Shown here in pieces: positions 35,742 through 48,703 of a stretch of DNA of 64,000 nucleotides; position 1 is the first letter of the stretch; each line of letters begins with the position of its first letter. The notes beneath the pieces were generated by a model. The model was given only the letters and a program-made list of their open reading frames with translations, was not told where the DNA came from and did not search any database. The stretch spans positions 20,021 through 84,020 of the forward strand of contig CALYLW010001076.1 in NCBI GenBank assembly GCA_944989445.1. Direction: 5' to 3'. The stretch is from Ampullaceana balthica (lineage: Eukaryota > Mollusca > Gastropoda > Lymnaeidae). A program made the position numbers and the translations under genes.

Positions 35742-38700
35742 ATTGTAACAGATACCCACTAGAAAACGTTTTTGTAAACAGATACCCACTAGAAAACGTT
35801 TTTGTAAACAGATACCCACTAGAAAACGTTGTTGTAACAGATACCCACTAGAAAACGTTGTTGTAACAGATACCCACTAGAAAACGTTGTTGTAACAGAT
35901 ACCCACTAGAAAACGTTGTTGTAACAGATACCCACTAGAAAACGTTGTTGTAACAGATACCCACGAGAAAACGTTTTTGTAAACAGATACCCACTAGAAA
36001 ACGTTTTTGTAAACAGATACCCACTAGAAAACGTTGTTGTAACAGATACCCACTAGAAAACGTTGTTGTAACAGATACCCACTAGAAAACGTTGTTGTAA
36101 ACAGATACCCACTAGAAAACGTTGTTGTAACAGATACCCACTAGAAAACGTTGTTGTAACAGATACCCACTAGAAAACGTTGTTGTAAACAGATACCCAC
36201 TAGAAAACGTTGTTGTAACAGATACCCACTAGAAAACGTTGTTGTAACAGATACCCACTAGAAAACGTTGTTGTAACAGATACCCACTAGAAAACGTTGT
36301 TGTAACAGATACCCACTAGAAAACGTTGTTGTAACAGATACCCACTAGAAAACGTTGTTGTAAACAGATACCCACTAGAAAACGTTGTTGTAAACAGATA
36401 CCCACTAGAAAACGTTTTTGTAAACAGATACCCACTAGAAAACGTTGTTGTAACAGATACCCACTAGAAAACGTTGTTGTAACAGATACCCACTAGAAAA
36501 CGTTGTAACAGATACCCACTAGAAAACGTTGTTGTAAACAGATACCCACTAGAAAACGTTTTTGTAAACAGATACCCACTAGAAAACGTTGTTGTAACAG
36601 ATACCCACTAGAAAACGTTGTTGTAACAGATACCCACTAGAAAACGTTGTAACAGATACCCACTAGAAAACGTTGTTGTAACAGATACCACTAGAAAACG
36701 TTTTTGTAAACAGATACCCACTAGAAAACGTTGTTGTAAACAGATACCCACTAGAAAACGTTTTTGTAAACAGATACCCACTAGAAAACGTTGTTGTAAC
36801 AGATACCCACTAGAAAACGTTGTAACAGATACCCACTACAAAACGTTGTTGTAAACAGATACCCACTAGAAAACGTTGTTGTAACAGATACCCACTAGAA
36901 AACGTTTTTGTAAACAGATACCCACTAGAAAACGTTGTTGTAACAGATACCCACTAGAAAACGTTTTTGTAAACAGATACCCACTAGAAAACGTTGTTGT
37001 AACAGATACCCACTAGAAAACGTTGTTGTAAACAGATACCCACTAGAAAACGTTGTTGTAACAGATACCCACTAGAAAACGTTGTTGTAACAGATACCCA
37101 CTAGAAAACGTTGTTGTAAACAGATACCCACTAGAAAACGTTGTTGTAACAGATACCCACTAGAAAACGTTGTTGTAACAGATACCCACTAGAAAACGTT
37201 GTTGTAACAGATACCCACTAGAAAACGTTGTTGTAACAGATACCCACTAGAAAACGTTGTTGTAACAGATACCCACTAGAAAACGTTGTTGTAAACAGAT
37301 ACCCACTAGAAAACGTTGTTGTAAACAGATACCCACTAGAAAACGTTTTTGTAAACAGATACCCACTAGAAAACGTTGTTGTAACAGATACCCACTAGAA
37401 AACGTTGTAACAGATACCCACTAGAAAACGTTGTTGTAAACAGATACCCACTAGAAAACGTTTTTGTAAACAGATACCCACTAGAAAACGTTGTTGTAAC
37501 AGATACCCACTAGAAAACGTTGTTGTAACAGATACCCACTAGAAAACGTTGTAACAGATACCCACTAGAAAACGTTGTTGTAACAGATACCACTAGAAAA
37601 CGTTTTTGTAAACAGATACCCACTAGAAAACGTTGTTGTAAACAGATACCCACTAGAAAACGTTGTAACAGATACCCACTAGAAAACGTTGTTGTAAACA
37701 GATACCCACTAGAAAACGTTGTTGTAACAGATACCCACTAGAAAACGTTGTAACAGATACCCACTAGAAAACGTTGTTGTAACAGATACCCACTAGAAAA
37801 CGTTGTAACAGATACCCACTAGAAAACGTTGTAACAGATACCCACTAGAAAACGTTGTTGTAAACAGATACCCACTAGAAAACGTTGTTGTAACAGATAC
37901 CCACTAGAAAACGTTGTAACAGATACCCACTAGAAAACGTTGTTGTAACAGATACCCACTAGAAAACGTTGTTGTAACAGATACCCACTAGAAAACGTTG
38001 TTGTAACAGATACCCACGAGAAAACGTTGTTGTAACAGATACCCACGAGAAAACGTTTTTGTAAACAGATACCCACTAGAAAACGTTTTTGTAAACAGAT
38101 ACCCACTAGAAAACGTTGTAACAGATACCCACTAGAAAACGTTGTTGTAACAGATACCCACTAGAAAACGTTGTTGTAACAGATACCCACTAGAAAACGT
38201 TGTTGTAACAGATACCCACTAGAAAACGTTGTTGTAACAGATACCCACTAGAAAACGTTGTTGTAACAGATACCCACTAGAAAACGTTGTTGTAACAGAT
38301 ACCCACTAGAAAACGTTGTTGTAACAGATACCCACTAGAAAACGTTGTTGTAACAGATACCCACTAGAAAACGTTGTTGTAACAGATACCCACTAGAAAA
38401 CGTTGTTGTAACAGATACCCACTAGAAAACGTTGTTGTAACAGATACCCACTAGAAAACGTTGTTGTAAACAGATACCCACTAGAAAACGTTTGTAACAG
38501 ATACCCACTAGAAAACGTTGTTGTAACAGATACCCACTAGAAAACGTTGTAACAGATACCCACTAGAAAACGTTGTTGTAAACAGATACCCACTAGAAAA
38601 CGTTGTTGTAACAGATACCCACTAGAAAACGTTGTTGTAACAGATACCCACTAGAAAACGTTGTTGTAACAGATACCCACGAGAAAACGTTGTTGTAACA

Positions 38701-39252
38701 GATACCCACTAGAAAACGTTGTTGTAACAGATACCCACTAAAAACGTTGTTGTAACAGATACCCACTAGAAAACGTTGTTGTAACAGATACCCACTAGAA
38801 AACGTTGTTGTAACAGATACCCACTAGAAAACGTTGTTGTAACAGATACCCACTAGAAAACGTTGTTGTAACAGATACCCACTAGAAAACGTTGTTGTAA
38901 CAGATACCCACTAGAAAACGTTGTTGTAACAGATACCCACTAGAAAACGTTGTTGTAACAGATACCCACTAGAAAACGTTGTTGTAACAGATACCCACTA
39001 GAAAACGTTTTTGTAAACAGATACCCACTAGAAAACGTTGTAACAGATACCCACTAGAAAACGTTGTTGTAAACAGATACCCACTAGAAAACGTTGTTGT
39101 AACAGATACCCACTAGAAAACGTTGTTGTAACAGATACCCACTAGAAAACGTTGTTGTAACAGATACCCACTAGAAAACGTTGTTGTAACAGATACCCAC
39201 TAGAAAACGTTGTTGTAACAGATACCCACGAGAAAACGTTGTTGTAACAGAT
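35742..39252 (+). repeat. Giant 29-bp minisatellite in SLCO intron 1, about 121 copies
   Basis: Unit GTTGTTGTAACAGATACCCA plus CTAGAAAAC, with 30-bp (TTTTTGTAAAC) and 26-bp (TTGTAAC) variants. The rare variant GATACCACTA marks a higher-order duplication: it occurs at 36,684 and 37,586, in the same order of neighbouring variants, giving a 902-bp period. Confidence 0.97.
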
Positions 39253-39396
39253 AATGCCAAGACTGTAATCGTCAAGAAGCACTTGGGTAAGTTGAACTCC
39301 CCTCATCGAGTCACGAGCGGCAGGCAGCGTTACCTTGAACTTGATGGCTAACAGTTGTTTTCTTGACCCTGCTGTACTTAAACAATGTTGAATGTT

Positions 39397-39795
39397 CTGT
39401 CCGTGTTTCATCCCAGGTTTTGCTCTGTCCGTGTGTCATCACAGATTTTGTTCTGTCCGTGCTCCATACCAGATTTTGTTCTGTCACTGTTTCATACCAG
39501 GGTTTTGTTCTGTCCGTGTTTCATACTAGGTTTTATTCTGTCCGTGTTTCCTACCAGTTTTCATTCTGTCCGTGTTTCATCCTGGGGTTTGTTCTGTCCA
39601 TGTGTCATTCCAGGTTTTTTTCTGTCTGCATGTGTGCCATCCCAGGTTTCGTTCTTTCCCCGTCATCCTAGGTCATGTGCTGTCCACGTCATCTCTTGCC
39701 TTGCTCTGTCTACTTCATATCCGATCTTGTCCTGCCTACGTCATACCAGGTCTTGTACAGTCCACGTCACTCGTCAGGCCTTGTTCTCATCCTGG
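39397..39795 (+). repeat. 27-29-bp minisatellite, about 14 copies
   Basis: Unit TTCTGTCCGTGTTTCATCCC plus AGGTTTTG, diverging to the right into CGTCAT-rich units. Confidence 0.88.
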
Positions 39796-40690
39796 GCCAT
39801 GTTTTGTTGTTTGACAGTTTAAATGTTCGTTGATTGTTGCATATCTTTTACTTTTCCGATACGTGATACTGACTTTCAAGATGACTGCAGATCAAACCGA
39901 CATCTTATTATTAATATTCCAGAAGTAGTTAGGTCAGAGTAGTGCAAAGAAGAATTCTTCTCCTTTACCTTGTTTATATTCCTAGAATTCTGCCCAATGA
40001 TTAACATAGACGCAACGCCTAGCCACTTGCCCTCTGTCTCTCGTTGTATAAATTAGATCAGATGTGATGAGATAAAAACGTTTTTATTTTTTAAAAGCAG
40101 TAATTCTCGTGGAAGGTGTGCGCCGCGAGCTCTTGTTCTCGTGTCGTTGTTTTGTAGCCAGTGGTTCTCAACGAGCACATGACGCCCTTAGTGGGGAAAA
40201 TTTAAAACGATGGGGTGGGGGCATAAATGAATTTATTTGCGTTTTGCGGGACGGAGAAGGCTGCTGCCACGATTGTTTTCTACCCAATCGGCGAAAGAGC
40301 AATGAAAAACGTTTTAATAAGTTAAAATTAAAAGTTGACAAATGATTAGAAAAAGTGAGAAGTTAGACAAGATTTAACATTTTCCCCCAAAGGTTTCATC
40401 GCTTTGGCGAACATACAACGAACGAATTAAAATATATGTTCAACAAATGCCATTTAGATTTTAAAACAAACTGCCATTGAACACAGTTTCCTTTGAACTG
40501 ATTTCTCTTGTACAAATTTTCGGATGCAGAAGGAGGCGGACGAGCAAGTTCTAACACTGACTCCCCAAACGAATCTTTCTTGTTAACGAACTTCTCAATA
40601 TAAAAATTACGGTATTCTTCTTCACATCCTGTCAAATTGAAATGCTTACCACCTTGTAAATTCCGATATTTTCGGAGTGTCCTCTCAAAC
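39796..40690. other. SLCO intron 1, hAT-like end only
   Basis: CAGTGGTTCTCAACGAGCAC at about 40,159 looks like a hAT terminus without a located partner. A 79-codon minus-strand frame at 40,396-40,635 is not recognised. Confidence 0.35.
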
Positions 40691-40724
40691 CGATATTTTA
40701 TGAGTATTCAATCATACCGATGTT

Positions 40725-41110
40725 CTGAGCATCGTGTCAAACCGATGTCCTGAGTATCGTGCCCAACCGATAAACCGATATTTGCTCAGTATCGTGTCAA
40801 ACCGATATTCTGAGTATCGTGCCAAACCGATAAACCGATATTTGTTGAGTATCGTGTCAAACCGATGTTCTGATTATCGTGCCCAACCGATAAACCGATA
40901 TTTGCTCAGTATCGTGTCAAACCGATATTCTGAGTATCGTGCCCAACCGATAAACCGATATTTGCTGAGTATCGTGTCAAACCGATGTTCTGAGTATCGT
41001 GTCAAACCGATGTTCTGACTATCCTGTAAACGTAATGATTTCTGAATATCCTGTCAACCTGATATTTTCTAAGTTTTCTGTCAACCCGAAAGTCTCTGAG
41101 TATCCTGTAA
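40725..41110 (+). repeat. 60-bp minisatellite with internal half repeats
   Basis: About 4-5 units of ACCGATATTCTGAGTATCGT, then CCAAACCGATAAACCGATAT, then TTGCTGAGTATCGTGTCAA. Each unit is two related halves. It decays to the right. Confidence 0.92.
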
Positions 41111-42081
41111 ACTCGATATTTTTTTTAGTATCCTGTCGTCAGTCTGAGTATCACGTTTTTTTGGAGTATAATCCAAACAATATCAAGCTATAGATTAAAT
41201 GACATGATCCAGTGAGCGCCGACAGTAACAAGTTTTGTAATACCCGCACATCTGATCGTGCGTTTCAATCAGCTACGCACGGCTCCAGCCTGTGACGTAT
41301 GAGGTGGGAGGGTGAGGGTGAGGTAACGTTGGCATGACGTTGGCAACATACATTTCTGCATATGAAATTTTTATGTATTCCGCCAACTGCAATAATTGCT
41401 ATTTTTTCCCCCATCCCTGTAAGAGAATGTTGAAAATCATGGAATATCCATGGAGAAAAAAACCCCTCATATTTGATTCAAATTTTCTTTAATAAGTTAG
41501 TGATTTATAAATGTTTAAAAAAATGATTAGGTGAATGGGTCAGTTTTTCCAAGTTAGGGAATAAATGATGTAATGTTTATTTGAACAGTTTTGTTTATTT
41601 ATCTGTTCTGAAGGAAAGCATTTGCCAGAACGTCTACACTTGTTTTTGCCTATTAAAAAAGCTAAAAATTTATTGTTTTGTTCACACGAAACGTTCGTGT
41701 ATCTTGTATTTTATTTTACACAACTCTGTGTGACGTCAGAAGAAAACAAACCTCGCTGCACAATTTCGAGATAGATTCAAAACGAAGCGGCTCAATTAAC
41801 AAAGTTATGGTATATATATCGTCACAAAAGTTCGTGCAAGTGAACGTCAACTATGTCGACGGAAAAGCACGTGTTGTCGATCCTAACCCTAAACTTAACT
41901 CTAAACTTTACCATTCCCTGTATACATTTTTTTTTAAAATCTCTGCTCAATTGCGTGGTGCAGAGGTAAGTTACGGTGACATACTGCAGTAGAATTGTGC
42001 GGGACGGAACGGAACTTCAACGATTCGTCGATGAGCTGATGTTAACCTAAATTCCTGCACTGTTAGAGTCTAGCCTGCGAG
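41111..42081. other. SLCO intron 1, no recognised gene
   Basis: AT-rich. A 104-codon frame at 41,678-41,992 has no recognised similarity and is not supported. Confidence 0.35.
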
Positions 42082-42289
42082 CAGTGTTACCTTTAAGCTG
42101 CACGGTTGTGGGGCCGCGCAGATAAATAACCGACGCCTCGCAGCAAATAAGAATTACCGTGCAGCGAAGTTTTCAAACAATAATATAACACATGTGTTTG
42201 TGGGGTTTAAAAATTTATACTAAAAATGGTTACTGTGCAACTTTGTGCAATCGTTTGCACTCAGACCTTCGAACCTTAGAGGGAACCAG
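42082..42289 (-). mobile_element. hAT MITE of the CAATGTTCC family, inverted
   Basis: Read on the minus strand it begins GGTTCCCTCTAAGGTTCGAA and ends GCTTAAAGGTAACACTG, with GCGCGGCC-type interior. The target duplication is not clear. Confidence 0.7.
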
Positions 42290-43967
42290 ACGATGTATTA
42301 AAAGAGACGATTCGTCGCAAAGATTTCAAAGCTGCTTGTCGTATAAGATTCCCCGCGTCATTGGGTGAATTTTTTTACATAAACCGTTAGTACCTTGTGC
42401 CATCTTTTTAAAACTCTATCCGGAGCATTCCGACAACATGTATGTGTAAAAACTTTAAAAACACGTTCACCTTCTTACAATCACCTATAACTCCAGGGAT
42501 TTTTTTGATTTTACGGGGTTGGGGATTGGGTGGAAAGGGGAGACTAATTTTAATCTCTGAACATTCCGTTGACAGGCCCATTCCCACTAACAAGCGCCCT
42601 AAGTGTCTTCCTCGTCAGCTGGATATATCATGTACCTTCCACAAACGCGAGGTGGCGCTCAAGACCAGACACCAGGGTTTACTGTTACTCTAGGCCCAGT
42701 CTGTATAGACTGTATAATTATGGAACAACTGAGAACAGCCAGGCGTGTGTTGTTTTGGATTTACACGTGTCTAATATCACAGACATGCCGTTTTTTATTA
42801 CATCGTCACGAATACTGCTATGATTGGCAATGGTGCCGACACATGCATACGTAATTTATAGCTTTTTGGAGATGTTCTAAAACTCACAACATATCCAGCT
42901 TCCTTATATTAGTGTTTCTTCTTGAACATTTCTTTTTCAAAAAAATAAATAAATAATTGCATACCATGTGGTTTAGTTGATATTTATTTCTTGAGGAATT
43001 TACCTGCCCGCGTTTTGTGTGCGTGCGTGCGTGTGCTGTTGTGTCATGTTTAACTCTATATTTAAAGTGTTTCCCCATAAATTCGGTATCTTTTTATTAT
43101 GAACGAATGCACCCTGTAAACGTATGAAACACCACGCGTTTGGTGTACAAAGGCCGTCTCTTGTCACTTCTCCCCATGCGATAGAGGTGGCTTCAACAGG
43201 GACATGTTGTACACATATATCCAGCAGTGGACGTAACAATAAAGAAATGAGTTGAGAGCTTATTCATAAGTGGAGATTATCGGCAGCCTCGCGGGAGATC
43301 GGGATATAGACACTCGGACACACCAACACAGAGAGACGCCGAAAGAGAGACACACAGAGACGGAGGCATATAGACACGCATATAAGCAGGGACTCATATA
43401 CACAAGGACGGCGACAGCTACCACTGACACACAGAGACCTACATATAGACACATCTACAAAGACACATCTGCATAGACAAAGCTGCATAGACACAGCTAC
43501 ATTATAGTACATAGACAAAGCTGCATAGACACAGCTTCATAGTCCCAGTCACACAGTGACAGACAGACACACACAAACACAGAGAAAAACACAGACACAG
43601 AGACACACACAGATCCATAGATTCCACCAGCGTCCGATGATCTGCACTCCGCTGATCCAATTATAAAAACTTGTCATCTACAGCGGAGAAAGAAAAAGAA
43701 GGCGAGGCAATTTACCTGACATTTTTACCCCACATCCCAACCCCTTCCTCAAAGTGTATTAAGGTTAGGTCGGGCCTTAACTCTCATCATTTAGTGTGTG
43801 TCCAGGGTCACGTGGTTCATGGTAAAGCTAAATAAGGAAGTGCGGGATAGTGTGAAATGCAAAGTTAGATCAGAGTTAACTTTTTTGTGTGTCTCCTGCA
43901 AGAGTAGCCGTGAGAGAGACTTTCGTGGATGTGAAATAAAGATAATTTTTTAAAATTCTGTATGTGG
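42290..43967. other. SLCO intron 1, simple-sequence patches
   Basis: GACACA-rich imperfect repeats at about 43,310-43,620 give low-complexity frames on both strands. No gene. Confidence 0.4.
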
Positions 43968-44240
43968 ATATAGATATGGTCTCATTCTGTCATTTCACGT
44001 GAGTAGGATATAGATATGGTCTCATTCGGTCATTTCATGGGAGTAGGATATAGATATGGTGTCATTCGGTCATTTCACGTGTGTTGGATATATATATGAT
44101 CTCATTCGGTCATTTTACGTGTGCGGGAGATAGATATGGTCTCATTCGGTCATTTCACGTGAGTAGGATATAGATATGGTCTCATTCGGTCATTTCATGT
44201 TGTGGGATATAGATATGGTCTCATTCGGTCCCTTCATGTG
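43968..44240 (+). repeat. 40-bp minisatellite, about 7 copies
   Basis: Unit GGATATAGATATGGTCTCAT plus TCGGTCATTTCACGTGAGTA. Several units contain CACGTG followed by AGTAGG. Confidence 0.92.
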
Positions 44241-44689
44241 TTGGATAGCAATGTGGTTTGATTAAGTAAATTCTTTGTTTTGAATATATACTTTGTCTCA
44301 TTTGTTTAGTTTATTGTTTGAAGTATGTGTGTGTTTTTTTTGTTTTTGTTTTTGTTCGTGGCCTTCAAGTTCGGGTGTATTATAATATAAGCTTCTATAC
44401 GGTCGGCCTGCGGGCAAAATAGAGCCCCTCAAAAGTTTAGTAACTAAACTTTAGTTAAGTGTTTAGGGGGGTGGGATGGGGAACACAACAACTGAGGCTC
44501 ATGGTGATAGTGTCATAGATGAATGAAAATCGCCCACTCTGTGCCGAGTATGAGATCACGTCTCTATCAAACATATTTGTTTAAAAATTAATAACGTGGT
44601 ACCCATTAAGTTGATGTGTTATTCAGTCTACATGCTGACATTTTGTTGTAGTCTTTTTCATATCTTACATTATCTTTTCTCATCTTATC

Positions 44690-45360
44690 TTATATGTTAC
44701 AGACGCTCCTTCTATACAGAAGAGTATTGCGTCCTACGCTTATCTATGGTTTGAGTCTAGCATTGGATGTGTATCAGTGTTTCGAATGATGAAAGTGTGT
44801 TGGTTTAAGTTTAATTGGTTTGTTCAGTTAACCCATTCCACCTCCGAATGCCAGACGCAAAGAAGGAGACTTCGTATGGGTTTGTTTTTGCGAATGGAAC
44901 ACTGTATATATTTTTTGTTGTATCCCTATGTCTATCCGAGTATTGTATTAGACTGTTGTTGCGTCGTATTTTCAAGTGAGAATCTAGTGCCTTATGGATT
45001 AGTACCAATTTGCCCTTTGTTCTTTTATCCTGTAGTGTCACTAGGGTTGGTGTCACCCGGGGCGGCAACTCATGGTGTAACCCCTAACGACTTAACCCAT
45101 AAAACTCCTCCGAGTCTTCCAGTACCAAATAACGGGAACATACATAATTTTTCATTTTGGTGTCACCCCTCCTGATGGTGTCACCCGGGGCGGCCCGCCG
45201 CCACCGCACCCCCCTAGTGACGCCACTGAGTGTCACTAGGTTTAGTTATTTACAAGTGGATTTACCTTTGCCGGTTGTGTATACTCAACACTAATGAATC
45301 TTGAAGCTCTTGTTAGAATTTTTTTCTAGTTAATCTATGTCAACTATGTTTTATTGGGCG
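44690..45360 (-). mobile_element. L2/CR1-like retroelement fragment with nested MITE
   Basis: The minus strand encodes ILTRASRFISVEYTQPAKVN (45,240-45,360), then LQDKRTKGKLVLIHKALDSH and, after NNSLIQYSDRHRD, PFAKTNPYEVSFFASGIRRW. A 3' UTR with GAAGGAGCGTCTGTAACATA and an AAGAT-rich tail follows. It is the same family as 4,975-5,296 and 5,320-5,880. The insert at 45,046-45,228 splits it. Confidence 0.72.
45046..45228 (+). mobile_element. MITE inserted in the L2-like fragment
   Basis: The right end CCCCTAGTGACGCCACTG and the left GTCACTAGGGTTGGTGTCAC are related inverted ends. AGTGTCACTAGG occurs on both sides (45,034-45,045 and 45,229-45,240). Removing one copy restores a continuous reading frame of the host L2-like sequence. 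The 12-base direct repeat may include part of the terminal repeat, so the true duplication length is uncertain. Confidence 0.6.
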
Positions 45361-46099
45361 GATAGCTTTAAATGACACAAATTCATACTTTTTATTGCAA
45401 GGAAATGACAATTGTTATTAAAGCTATATGTGAGTTTCAAATTTCATTAACTTTGTATTCCCTCTATTTTGAAATGTTCAACTTCCCCAATCCTGCTACT
45501 ATTTTCTACAACAGGTATGTCATGTTTTGTAATGACTACACCTCCTGTTTTCGATTCTACCGTGTGTCACCTGCAAGGCGCGCTTAGGTGTGCTGTCAAA
45601 CAATACCAAATAACACGCCACAACAACACCCTCCCATTTCATCCTGAGTCAGTTGTAAGTTTTAAAAAAAAACCCACAAAAACAACAGTGCATTGATGAC
45701 TGCCGGATACTCTCACTCTTCGCTTCACTGAAGTAAATAATGGATTAACAGTTCGGTTAGAGTTAGGGGTAAGAGGTTTATGTTACTAAATCACCAGCTC
45801 ACTAGTTCAGCCCGAGTCGTGTTTGGGGAAACACGAGCTGTAGCAAGGAAGTGTTGATTTAGTGTTCTTTAAAACACTACTAACTGGCCCAAGAGGTCTG
45901 TCTGCTGGGTCTGCGGTAGTAAGGGTAAGAGTAATAGCAAGGAACCGTTAAAACTCGTGATTTATGTCAGTTCTTACACTTATCTACCTAACTCAAGTTG
46001 CCTGGCTCTGTGGCAGTAAGAGAAATAGTAATTGCAAAAGGCTTTAAAAATAATTATGAGAGTTCTTATACGTTACTAACCAGTCTAAGTTTTCTGAAT
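45361..46099. other. SLCO intron 1, no recognised feature
   Basis: Only unrecognised short frames. Confidence 0.35.
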
Positions 46100-46535
46100 A
46101 TATGGAAGTACCAGTACTAACTAGCTGGAGCTGTCTCACTCCGTGGAAGTACTAGTACTAACTAGCTGCAGCTGTCTTACTCCGTGGAAGTACCAGTACT
46201 AACTAGCTGCAGCTGTCTTACTCCGTGGAAGTACCAGTACTAACTAGCTGCAGCTGTCTTACTCCGTGGAAGTACCAGTACTAACAAGCTGGAGCTGTCT
46301 TACTCCGTGGAAGTACCAGTACTAACTAGCTGCAGCTGTCTTACTCCGTGGAAGTACCAGTACTAACAAGCTGGAGCTGTATTACTCCGTGGAAGTACTA
46401 GTACTAACTAAACCAAGTTGCTTGGCTGGGCGGAAGTACCAGTACTAACACAAGTTGTCTTATAACGGCGTTGAAGTACCAGTACTAACTAACCCGCAAG
46501 TACCTAACTGCGTGGAAGTACCAGTAATAACACGG
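46100..46535 (+). repeat. 41-bp minisatellite carrying TACTAAC
   Basis: Unit GAAGTACCAGTACTAACTAG plus CTGCAGCTGTCTTACTCCGTG, about 10 copies. Nearly every unit contains TACTAAC, identical to the optimal U2 branch-point heptamer. Confidence 0.92.
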
Positions 46536-46639
46536 ATATGCATTGTGAATTACGTCTTTGATCTGTGAGATGATAAAGTTCATACACAAAATAATTTTTG
46601 CGGAGGGGTGGTGGCTTGTTTACTGAGGGAGGGTAGTGC

Positions 46640-46960
46640 TAACGTTATTTGTGCAGTTGTGATGTTTACTATGGTGTGGAGCTAACGTTATTTTGCCGTT
46701 ATGATGTTTACCCTGGTGTGGAGCTAACGTTATTTTGCCGTTATGATGTTTACCCTGGTGTGGAGCTAATGTGTTCGTGCCGTTATTTAGCAGGGCATGG
46801 AGCTAATTAAAATTATACTTATGTGTTATTTAATTTTTTTTAAAGTTATGAAGCTTATAATTTTGCTGTCGTGTTATTTCAAGGTTATGGAGCTAATGTT
46901 ATTCCTGCTGTTGTGTTATTTCAAGGTTTTGGAAGCTAATGCTTTTAATATATTGTGGAG
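46640..46960 (+). repeat. About 42-bp degenerate minisatellite
   Basis: GGAGCTAACGTTATTTTGCC plus GTTATGATGTTTACCCTGGTGT, two nearly exact and several decayed units. Confidence 0.75.
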
Positions 46961-47455
46961 TTAATGTTATCGGTGACCTTGTTTTAGACAACAATACTGT
47001 TTTCTGTGCTTATATTCTTTTATAAGGCTTAGTAGTTAGTAGTCGTTAATTTATTTATAGACTGCTAGTGTTTCTTAAATAAACATATTCATTACTATTT
47101 TAGTTCTATTGAAATTATTTGCGTAGAAAATTTAATACGTTTGCGATCGGTTCAAGTTTCAAAATAAACACTGCATAAAAAACAAAACACAAAAAAATAA
47201 TATCAAACGACTTACCAGATGTCGTCCGCATAAAATATATGTACTCTAAGACTCTATTGCCCCAAGATGTACTCATATATTTACAGTCGTTCACTGGCTC
47301 ACATACACCGACTCATGCGACTGGTCCATGTAAATTGTAAAGGTGAACTAGCCCTGAGATAAAGTGAGAATTTTATGCTGGTTCATCTAAATTGGCGCAT
47401 CAACTGACTTATTAATATGATTGTAGATGGGCGCTTGTCAAATATAGACTAATAA

Positions 47456-48095
47456 AAATACACTGCCCCATGTATACTGACCAATACACTGCCCCATGTA
47501 GACTGACCATTACATGACCCCATGTAGACTGACCAATACACTGCCCCCATATATACTGACCAATACACTGCCCCCATGTAGACTGACCAATACACTGCCC
47601 CTATGTATACTGACCAATACACTGCCCCCATGTAGACTGACCAATACATTATCCCATGTACACTGACCAATACGCTGCCCCCATGTATACTGACCAATAC
47701 ACTGCCCCGATGTAGACTGACCAATACACTGCCCCGATGTATAATACTGACCAATACACTGCCTCCATGTATACTGACCAATACACTGCCCCCATGTAGA
47801 CTGACCAATACATTATCCCATGTACACTGACCAATACACTGCCCCCATGTATACTGACCAATACATTATCCCATGTACACTGACCAATACACTGCCCTAT
47901 GTAGACTACTGACCAATACACTTCCACATGTAGACTACTGACCAATACTCTGTCCCGATTGTTGTTTTTCCAATACACTACCCCCATGTATACTGACCAA
48001 TACACTATACCCCCATGTAGACTGACCAATACACTACCCCCATGTAGACTGACCAATACACTGCCCCCATGTAGACTGACCAATACACTTCCCCA
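47456..48095 (+). repeat. 28-bp minisatellite, arm 1 of an inverted pair
   Basis: Unit CCATGTAGACTGACCAATAC plus ACTGCCCC, about 22 copies. The reverse complement of this unit makes up the array at 48,704-49,232. Confidence 0.93.
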
Positions 48096-48703
48096 TTCAG
48101 ACGGATTCATGTTAGCTCAAAATTCTGGCACCATTGATGAGATGACGTGTAATACTTCCTCATTGGCCGCCATCAAACAAGAGAGCGCACTCACCAACAC
48201 ATTGCAACAGTTTTAGCCTTCCTTGCCCGCGTGTGTGCTTGTGCATTTCATTATTACAATGTTTTTTGTGTGTGTGACATGCCTTACTAACATTGACATG
48301 GACTAGAACAATTAGCTGAGATCAGTGGGTAATAATATCTGTAAGTAACATTACTGAGTAAGTGCATAGAGTAAATGACATTTCAAATGACTGCCTCGAA
48401 ATGACTTGCATCTAACGGCATTAAAAAATCACGTCGCAAATGAAATTACTAATGACATGATGTAATGATCTTACATATTAATGACAAACAATTAGTTATA
48501 TTATAAATGACCTACAATAAGTTAATAACCTTACAAATGACATACAATAAGTTAAAGTTCAAATGTCATTGAGGAAGTGCCATTACCAACGACATGATTG
48601 TTTACTGAGTATGGAGAAATCGACTTTTCAGACATTTGTCATATGACATACGGCTACTAAAGAAGTGGTGCTCCATCAAGTGTTTTAATAACAAATACTC
48701 TTT

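Noticed and set aside
35742..39252. CRISPR-like appearance of regular repeats
   Set aside because: Units are contiguous with no unique spacers, and the window is clearly eukaryotic. The same holds for the other arrays.
41678..41992. A 104-codon frame in SLCO intron 1, and similar frames at 40,396-40,635 and 51,979-52,341
   Set aside because: No recognised similarity, no codon pattern different from intron sequence, and each lies inside a well-supported intron.
46100..46535. The AGTACTAGTACT palindromes as a regulatory operator array
   Set aside because: They are simply part of the minisatellite unit; nothing besides repetition supports protein binding.
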